Below, one piece after another: positions 57,324-64,000 of a stretch of 64,000 nt of DNA. Location: positions 2,790,001 through 2,854,000 of the forward strand of contig NC_089436.1 in assembly GCF_026210795.1 (NCBI RefSeq), given 5' to 3'. Position 1 is the stretch's first letter. Each line of letters starts with the position of its first letter. Made by a program: the position numbers and the translations under genes. The stretch is from Rhizophagus irregularis (taxonomy: Eukaryota > Glomeromycota > Glomeromycetes > Glomerales > Glomeraceae). The notes under the pieces are model-generated. The model was not told the origin of the DNA and did no database searches. It was given only the letters and a program-made list of their open reading frames with translations.

Positions 57324-57340
57324 AAATTCAAATTTGTAAA

Positions 57341-57905
57341 ATTAGTAGATCACATGATAATCTACCAATTAGTACGAGTGTTATAAATTAAAATAACATA
57401 TTAAAATGATCTGTCTTATTGATTTTTATTGATCAACAATTAATATGATATCAAATTCGGAAAAAATCTCGAATTTTTTAATATTCGATAACTTTGGCAT
57501 TTAATTAGGATTCAATAAATATTAAAAAATTTAAAAAATACAAAGAATAACATAATATCTAGCTTTTCCGAAAAAATACTAAAGAAAAAAATTTTATCTT
57601 ATGGAAATGTTATTCAAGAGTAAATACTTATTATTGTCGAAACTTAAATAATTTTTTATTGGAAAAAGCTTTCTATTACATGATACTTTGGCTGAATTTT
57701 TGAAAAAAAAATAGTGAAAAGAATTCAGGTGGGGAATTACATCAATCTTATTTGGAAACTTCTTGAAAAATTCATTTAATAATAGTCAACATTACGATCA
57801 CAAAAAAAAATAGTAAATTTTACTATATAGTTTTGTCAAACTATGCTGACAGCGCAACCTAATGTTACATGCGCGATCCTCATTCTTAGCACCTTTAATA
57901 ATATC
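57341..57905. other. AT-rich spacer
   Basis: No gene, repeat unit or RNA gene recognised. Confidence 0.35.
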
Positions 57906-58060
57906 CCCTATAAAAAAAGTCGATCCGTGTTTTATATTCCATCTTCTTTTTCCGTAGTATTCCCGAAATTAATAACCTTATATCACATTTTCCGTGAATG
58001 CCGTGAAAGGTACATTTTTATGAAGCATTTACAGAAATAACGGATAAAATTTTTATAGGG
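57906..58060. mobile_element. CCCTATAAAAA-family MITE, opposite orientation to 23103
   Basis: Starts CCCTATAAAAAAAGTCGATC and ends AAAATTTTTATAGGG. It aligns with the reverse complement of 23103-23295 through its length, with about 40 bp fewer in the middle. Flanks are ATC and ATT, so the 3-bp duplication is imperfect. Confidence 0.8.
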
Positions 58061-58370
58061 ATTGGAGAGTAGTGTGAGATATTCCTTTCTTAGTGATAAT
58101 AATTAAATTTAAAAAGAAATCAAAAATTTTTTCTTGAATTGATATTCCATTGTCAATTCAAGGATTTACAGTCACAAAAAACCACGAGGTTTTTTTGAGT
58201 CACGAGTAAAGAAAAATATAAATATTGAGTTTTTTTTCTTTTTTGCAAAAAAAATAACTTCATAACATTATATATCTGTGAAGACATATTTTATCTTTAC
58301 TAGTTTTATTTTTTTTATTTCCACTTTTAATAACTTATTTTAACCCTAAATTCTTAACGTTAATTTCAAA
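58061..58370. promoter_or_regulatory. 5' flank of the secreted protease gene
   Basis: AT-rich with T-tracts (58229-58243) and TTGCAAAAAAAA. It contains a short inverted pair around TTGAATTGATATTCCATTGT. No TATA box or regulator site is assigned. Confidence 0.35.
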
Positions 58371-59246
58371 ATGAATGAAAAATTTATATTTTACATATTG
58401 ATTGTACTGACAGTCATAACTAATTCAAAATATACGGTTGCAGGTTCTATAATTACTAAAGTATTTGATATCGAAGATACGATTGATTATTGGACACCTG
58501 AAAGAATGAGAGATGCAATACCCTTAACAAATAATGAATCTGATAATAATAAACCCAATTTTCGTACTAAAAGAAATCGGTTATTAGTGAAGAAAGCGAA
58601 CTTTAATCCTTATGTTCCTTATGGAAAATTATTTTTTCATAACACCGGCGATGGTAAAAATTATGCTTGTACTGCTAGTGTAATTAGGACTGACAATGGA
58701 AATATCGGGCTTACTGCCGCACATTGTATTTATAATCAAAATAATAATTGGTCTTCAAATATGGTTTTTTGCCCCGGGTTTCAAAATGGTGAATGTCCAG
58801 TTGCTATCCCCGTTAAAGGAGGTTCTGTAGAAGTAGTAAATAATAAATATTATTATGATTACGGCATGATTAAATTCAATTACGATCAGGGTAAATTGCA
58901 AGACAGAACAGGATGTTTTGACTGGGATACTAATCCGGGAGATACAGTTAATAATATCACTGCAATAGGTTATCCAGTAAATGGTGAAATTGAAAATTGT
59001 AAAAAAGATGGAAGTTCCCTTTGCCAATGGAGTGGGAGTTCGTTTAGATCAGGTAGTTTTAGATACGTACCTATAAATACCGGAAGTGGTTCAAGCGGAG
59101 GCCCTTGGATTAGAAACTATGACAATAAAACTCAAACAGGCTGGGTAATTGGTAATACAAGCGCTTCATCAAAAGGGTTATCTAATTCACCCATATATGC
59201 TCACGACGAATTCACGAAACTAATAAATGAGGCTGTAAAACTTTAA
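58371..59246 (+). CDS. Secreted V8/trypsin-like serine protease
   Basis: Single exon, 291 residues. A signal peptide covers about residues 1-24 (FIFYILIVLTVI core, TVAG end). A propeptide follows to a Kex2-type Lys67-Arg68 site (RTKRNR). The mature S1-family domain shows the catalytic triad: His118 in LTAAHC, Asp163 in YYDYGMIKF, and Ser242 in GSGSSGGPW. Cys100/Cys119 probably form the standard disulfide near the His, and further cysteines (134, 142, 182, 210, 218) suggest a stabilised extracellular enzyme. The short domain and GYP, SGGPW pattern are closest to glutamyl endopeptidase/V8-like proteases. Substrate preference is not readable. It likely acts outside the cell or at the plant interface (inference). 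No functional neighbours in the window. Confidence 0.9.
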   Translation: MNEKFIFYILIVLTVITNSKYTVAGSIITKVFDIEDTIDYWTPERMRDAIPLTNNESDNNKPNFRTKRNRLLVKKANFNPYVPYGKLFFHNTGDGKNYACTASVIRTDNGNIGLTAAHCIYNQNNNWSSNMVFCPGFQNGECPVAIPVKGGSVEVVNNKYYYDYGMIKFNYDQGKLQDRTGCFDWDTNPGDTVNNITAIGYPVNGEIENCKKDGSSLCQWSGSSFRSGSFRYVPINTGSGSSGGPWIRNYDNKTQTGWVIGNTSASSKGLSNSPIYAHDEFTKLINEAVKL

Positions 59247-59330
59247 ACTAATTAAGACAATAACTTATTTTATTACTATTATCACTAAATACTTACCTAA
59301 TATAATTTATTACTATTTATTTACTAAATT

Positions 59331-59336
59331 AATAAA
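59331..59336 (+). terminator. Candidate poly(A) signal AATAAA
   Basis: AATAAA 85 bp after the protease stop codon, in AT-rich sequence. Plausible 3'-end signal. Confidence 0.45.
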
Positions 59337-60230
59337 CGATTGGTTTACATATAAAATGACAGTTTATTTACTTTGTGCTTCGAGAATTTTATGAACGGAT
59401 AATTAAATAAAAACTATACAAAATTTTTAAGTTAACATTAATTAACGTACACTTATCGATCAACTAAGTTTCCGTGAATATGATACATTTATGGGAAAAA
59501 TAACGAAAATATAAGTAACTTCATGCATAGGACATCGAATAACGGAAAAAATTTTTTTATGAGATGAACTTCGGAGTCTCCAAAAGCAAATGAATTATAT
59601 TACAAATTTTTTTTTTTTTACTTTCTCTAAAAAGAAATGCTTTGTCAACTTCCAACTGACTGCTTTTACATTCATATTAATCAATTGTACTTATTGTAAA
59701 ATTTCATTCAAAGAAATATTTGGGATTTTAAATATTCTCCAAATGAATCAATAGTGCTCTTATATAGAAACAAAATTTTTATATCATGCAGCATTTTGCA
59801 AAGTATTTTCAACTGATGAGATTGTTCGAATAATTAATAATGTCCTTTAAAAATGAAATATCCATTAAAGATAAAAATTACTTGGCAAAAGAAATATTTT
59901 TGAATCAAACTACTTGATAATCTTTATAATGTAAATGTTCTAAATTATATAATTTTCATAGATTTTCCTATCGCATTCAGTGGTTATCTTAGACAGGTAA
60001 CAATGTACCTCGTCCAATATGAAATTTTTAGTCAGTCGATGGAATTATTTTGCTTACACATGCATGTGCCTGTGCGACAAAAAATAGGTGGATCACAAGA
60101 CAGGATTGTGCGACATATTAATTTTCACATATAATAGAAAAGAAATTATGTATGATAACCTTTGTCTATTTTTTTCCCGAACAAATGTGAGAAAAATGTG
60201 AAAGAGTGTCTAGTTGCAACACAGGGCCCA
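59337..60230. other. AT-rich intergenic region
   Basis: No gene recognised. A change to visibly GC-richer sequence begins near 60220. Confidence 0.4.
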
Positions 60231-60419
60231 CCCTATAAGTTAATAATGACGACAAAACCATATGCTATGAAGGGCTAAGAACTTTGTAATTTCGAGATCG
60301 CCAGGCGTTAGTCCAACTTTGAGTCTTTCAGGTAAATGTGAATGTAGGAGTATGTGGAAGTTCAGCCAACTTTCCCGCAAAAAATTAGGTATGTAACGTA
60401 TTTTATTTATTTTTTTATA

Positions 60420-61506
60420 GAAAACCTGACTCACACCTCCCAAGAAACATATTCATGTCTTAGTCGAACCGCCCGTGTAAACCGCTCTGCCGTGAACAAG
60501 AATTGCTTGTTGGAGAACAAGTCTGTGTATGGTACGTAAGAAATAGTGAAAAGAGTCGAGGGTCGTGTGAAAACTTTATTTTCGGTTCTAACAGGCCATT
60601 ACAATATAGGCTTTGATGTTGTTGTTAGCCCGAAACGGAAGTCAACCAAGTGGACAGTGAATATCGAACGTACGACTCTCAAAGACCTCAAAGATTACAT
60701 ACGTGAATTGTACACACCACCAGCGCTTGAAAATGATGGAGCAGAACCAAACTTTATGAGTGATGAGATAGATATTCACATAGGAACGATTCTTCATTCC
60801 AAGAGATGTTGCAGTTGTTCGTGTCAATTAAATTTACTGTATTTATTGAGACGCCATCAAATCCATTCAGCGACCTTCCCAAAAGTGTGCGAACTCTATG
60901 GGCTTAGCGATGACCCGAGTCCAAGTATCGATGTGTACCCCGTTTTTTATGTGGTTGCGTAGAATTAAAAGATGAAATATCTCGAACCGCGGTTAAGAAC
61001 CTAATGACCGAATTGAAACTTCGTCAAAGATTACTCCACTCGACATGGCATATGAGGCGACGAAATCTATTTATTTTCACTGCTATCTAGCTAGTGGAGT
61101 CTCGTTCTATGAGGATGATTTCAAAATCATACCGGAAAAACTTATTGAAGGTCGTAATGGATAAGGAAACCTCGATTGTGCGATAGAGTGTCGATCGACC
61201 GGAAGGATGTTTGGTTTAGTAGAATTTAAGAGGGAGGATTTTATGAAGAGATTTACCCAGGGATCTGTACAAATGGAATCGTCATTGACGGGTCGTAAGC
61301 GCAAAGCCGAAGAAATAGATGATGGACTAGTTGTGGACAGGGTTACCGACGCAAGAGAATGATACTTTATGGAATATACTTTAGATGAAGTGGGAAAGCC
61401 ATCGTTTAAGTTATCAGAACCCGCTAGTGCCGTGTATAAAAGTGATAGCATGCAGGTCATGGTTGAAGAAGTTTTAATTGCTGAAGGAGGCGCAGAAGCC
61501 AGTTGA
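60420..61506 (+). pseudogene. Decayed Crinkler/nuclease-like repeated-family gene
   Basis: GC-richer than the surroundings. A possible upstream piece (HIHVLVEPPV, 60451-60480) resembles the end of Crinkler N-terminal regions and is followed by a possible intron ending TCTAACAG at 60594. The longest open block is 60546-60962 (138 codons: VVVSPKRKSTKW, LKDLKDYIRELYTPPALEND, FPKVCELYGLSDDPSP). After a stop, later blocks carry AIECRSTGRM, LVEFKREDFMKRF, VQMESSLTGRKRKAEEIDD and FMEYTLDEVGKPSFKLSEP. The acidic-x-Lys spacing in LVEFK fits a PD-(D/E)xK-type nuclease fold, as in Crinkler-RHS proteins. At least three stops and several frameshifts disrupt it. The family link is from memory and not database-checked. 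Confidence 0.6.
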
Positions 61507-61668
61507 AGATTCACAAAGTGGAGTAAAAGAGTAAGGTCAACAGGCGATCTTGCGATAAAATCGATAGGGATAGGCTATTCATAGAGTGAATGCTTAGGAT
61601 AGAAATGTAGTAACTTCTTCATGTGTTCTGGCGTAGTCCCAATCTTTTATATTTATTTTGCATGTATT

Positions 61669-61674
61669 AATAAA
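61669..61674 (+). terminator. Candidate poly(A) signal of the decayed nuclease-like gene
   Basis: AATAAA within GTATTAATAAATTTTTTTC, 160 bp after the last coding block of the pseudogene. Confidence 0.4.
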
Positions 61675-61699
61675 TTTTTTTCTTAGCAAAAAGTGATCG

Positions 61700-61740
61700 G
61701 CATTACAAATTGTAACGCGCACATGATTTTTCATTTTTTG
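61700..61740 (+). promoter_or_regulatory. Repeated promoter-like block TTACAAATTGTAACGC
   Basis: The palindromic TTACAAATTGTAA followed by CGCGCACATGA lies just upstream of the decayed coiled-coil gene. A second copy with CGCACACGTGA is at 62965-62988. The direct repetition suggests the 5' boundary of one repeated gene family. The promoter role is inference. Confidence 0.45.
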
Positions 61741-61770
61741 AACATTAGTGTATAAACAGTGTTACCGATC

Positions 61771-62670
61771 ATGACAGTTTAGCAACGGAGCCTGAATTAT
61801 TGAGGAAACACTTGAAGCCGAGAATGCCGAGATTTCTGAACTTAAAAGAAATTAGTAAAGTTTGCTGAACTTGAGGCTGAGAACGCGAAGTTGAGACAGA
61901 TTATTAAGGAAAATACTGAGTTCAAAGCTGAAGTAGCAAAATTAAGGCATGATATTGAAGAAATTAAGTTGCAAACCTCTCCTTAATCCTGCCAATCACG
62001 AACTTCCCTCGTGTCCAGAGAAAAAGAGAAGGTAAGAGGTATTACCAGAGGTAATGGTATCGAAAACAGACTATGAGATTGAGATTATTTCTAAGGAAAT
62101 GATTCAGGGATGAGCAGAATACTATTGATGAGACAGAGCCTCGGTTTGACGGAAACCAAAGAAGGCGGATGTGCAAGGTGTATGTTCTATCTCGACGGAA
62201 TAGCCCGTTAATATACCTAGCCCTGTTGTAAACTAATGTGATAATACCGTGCAAAATGCCTCTCAACCCTCTTCACCATCATGCATGAGCGAGCAGAAGT
62301 CATTGGAGGATAAAGCAGTGGATGTTTTCTGGGTGAAGTGCATAAGAGAAGTGTCAGTGATGGGATAAGGCGGAGGAAGCGGGAGAAAAACCTTCGAGAA
62401 GATGATTCGATACTGAAGGTATCTTCCCAAATAGAATCGAATACAGAAGCGCTTGTAGCTTCCAAGGATATCCCAGAAGTGTCTATCAACCAAAAAATCA
62501 CTTATAAACAAAAAATGAAACAAAGCTTGAGAAATGAGCCAGTATCTGCTTGCACCAAAAGCAATTGTTCCTGGGCCAAGATAGTATTTGATATGGAGAT
62601 TCCCGAATTCTCTTTAGAAACGATTCTAACAGGAATACAGGATCTAGTGAAGTTACAGCGCAAAATATAG
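61771..62670 (+). pseudogene. Decayed coiled-coil repeated-family protein
   Basis: From an ATG at 61771 the frame is soon broken by TAG, TGA and shifts. Coiled-coil phrases are legible (KFAELEAENAKLRQIIKENT, EVAKLRHDIEEIK). After further damage a 110-codon block is open at 62338-62670 (MHKRSVSDGIRRRKREKNLR, QKITYKQKMKQSLRNE, MEIPEFSLETILTGIQDLV). Composition is GC-richer than the rest of the window. I recall this as one of the large repeated hypothetical families of Rhizophagus genomes, of unknown function. No transposase or polymerase motif is seen. Its mobility is unproven. Confidence 0.6.
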
Positions 62671-63250
62671 TTGATCTATTTAGGGTGGCAATGAAGGTCC
62701 GACAAAAGGAAATTCATGCCGGTATTGTTACTACAAGGCGTATGAGGGCCGGATCAAGGATGTCAAGTCTACAAACAACATTGATGATCAATCGGCGAGA
62801 ACATTGTTATACAACGAGATCACTTGCGTCAGAAAACGTTCACACTATTTATGGGAATTAGAATAGATAGAATCTAAGCAGTTACTTATAGCGCAAGTGC
62901 AATTTCAATCTTATTCAGGACATTATAGGATGATTCCCCCAAAGGCCAACAATACAGATGAGGTTACAAATTGTAACGCACACGTGACTGAATTTTCTGA
63001 GGTAAGCGGATCAACCGCACTCATTCCATGACCAGGCATTAAAGTCTTAAAGCCTATCCATTGCAAGACAAAATCTTCAAAGTCCATCATGTGAGACGAG
63101 TCATATAGAAAATTAGTAGGGTATTATATAGAGTGAGGTCCTAAGGGACTGAATCTTATCGTTTAGGTTGTGTGCTTAGAACAAAAGATCTCGAGGTGGT
63201 AGTATAGACCGTTCATGTGAGATCGATCACCTGAAATGCGCAGAGCGCGA
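62671..63250 (+). pseudogene. Further degraded sequence of the coiled-coil family and a second 5' block
   Basis: 62671-62930 continues coding-like phrases in several frames (RQKEIHAGIV, TTRRMRAGSR) with stops. At 62965 the TTACAAATTGTAACGC block recurs, as if another copy of the family began here. What follows to 63250 has no intact frame. Confidence 0.45.
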
Positions 63251-64000
63251 TATCGAACATCATGCGCAGTAAGTACGTCATCTTAAATTATAATATAAAA
63301 TAATTAAATTTAAAAAAAATATTTTTGTATTTAATTTATTGTACATATATAGCATTAAAAAGTATTTGCAGTATGTTCCTCCAAACTTTTTAATACTGAT
63401 TCATTGTTAAAAATGATAAATATATCGGTAATTTTATATTGATTCATTATTCTCGTTATTATTCACAGAATATCGTGAAATAAATTGTAAATACACAATG
63501 TATTATTTAATTTGATAATTGCTATGTTATTTTTAAAATTATTATTTATTAAATTTGTAATTATAATCGATGTTAAAATACATATTAAATTCCAAATTGG
63601 AATTCAATATTTGTTGAATAAATTATATTCGCATTGCATAATAATTATATTATCTTCATTTACATTTATTTTTTTTATACTACTTATTATAAATTATTTC
63701 AGATCATCAAATAATAATAATAATAGAAACATTACAAGTAACTTCCTTATAAGAAAGTTGCGTATCGTTTAAAGTAACAACAAATAATTTTTTTTAATAT
63801 TATAAATTATTATAATATTAAGATCTTATTATCCAGTATTTTTTCACCACCGCATGGCTTTTGGCCGGCATTACGGCACTAAGAAATTAGCTATATGTTC
63901 ATGACAAATATGATTTCACACGCTTAAAAAGCCGATATACTATGATCGCGTGATCACGTGGGTGAAAAGTGACGGAAGAGTCGGAAGATGGTTGCTGTTC
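63251..64000. other. AT-rich end of window
   Basis: No supported gene. The ORF 63512-63772 is Ile/Leu/Phe/Asn-rich as expected from AT-rich sequence and has no named domain. A GGCCGGCATTACGGC motif of the GGCC family is at about 63863, and CACGTG near 63955. Confidence 0.35.

Noticed and set aside
63512-63772. 86-codon hydrophobic ORF at the end of the window
   Set aside because: Amino-acid make-up follows the local AT bias. No signal or domain pattern is convincing.

Overview
The window looks like nuclear DNA of an arbuscular-mycorrhizal fungus (Glomeromycotina, most like Rhizophagus). That is an inference. The sequence is very AT-rich, with short GT..AG introns, many T-tract/A-tract junctions, abundant small transposons, and protein families known to be expanded in these fungi: tyrosine-kinase-like (TKL) kinases, Sel1-repeat proteins and repeated hypothetical families. 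No tRNA, rRNA or CRISPR array was seen.

Layout. 1-3105: 3' part of a kinase-Sel1 gene whose last codons come from a transposon-like end. 3.1-9.3 kb: transposon-rich, with a kinase N-terminus remnant on the minus strand. 9310-10339 (-): cupredoxin membrane protein. 12139-15824 (+): complete five-exon kinase-Sel1 gene with a MITE in intron 1. 17702-18576 (-): frameshifted cupredoxin copy. Kinase-Sel1 followed by convergent cupredoxin therefore occurs twice in tandem. 18.6-26.5 kb: transposons, a hAT-like element, and a second kinase remnant split by a 1.47-kb foldback element. 26880-31434 (+): Sel1-kinase gene with the opposite domain order, with 27 nearly identical Sel1 units plus two diverged ones. 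31.4-37.5 kb: gene-poor, with one decayed unknown gene. 37557-39360 (+): Tbf1/Taz1-type telobox DNA-binding protein. 41301-44033 and 46064-48391 (+): tandem pair of kinase-less Sel1 proteins. 48.4-52.7 kb: gene-poor, with a self-complementary minisatellite. 52689-54390 (-): TKL kinase without Sel1 repeats. 55.1-57.3 kb: two 5'-truncated retroelement copies with target-site duplications. 58371-59246 (+): secreted V8/trypsin-like serine protease. 60.2-63.2 kb: a GC-richer block with decayed copies of two repeated families, one nuclease/Crinkler-like and one coiled-coil.

How it fits together. The main theme is a mosaic signalling locus in which kinase and Sel1 modules occur alone and in both orders, next to their own pseudogenes. 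Sel1 repeats are alpha-helical scaffolds, so these genes probably encode expandable kinase/adaptor signalling proteins diversified by repeat expansion, duplication and transposon insertion. The cupredoxin and the protease are secretory-pathway proteins that may act at the cell surface. Exon boundaries were read by eye from splice consensus and reading phase, and the phases close in every multi-exon model given.
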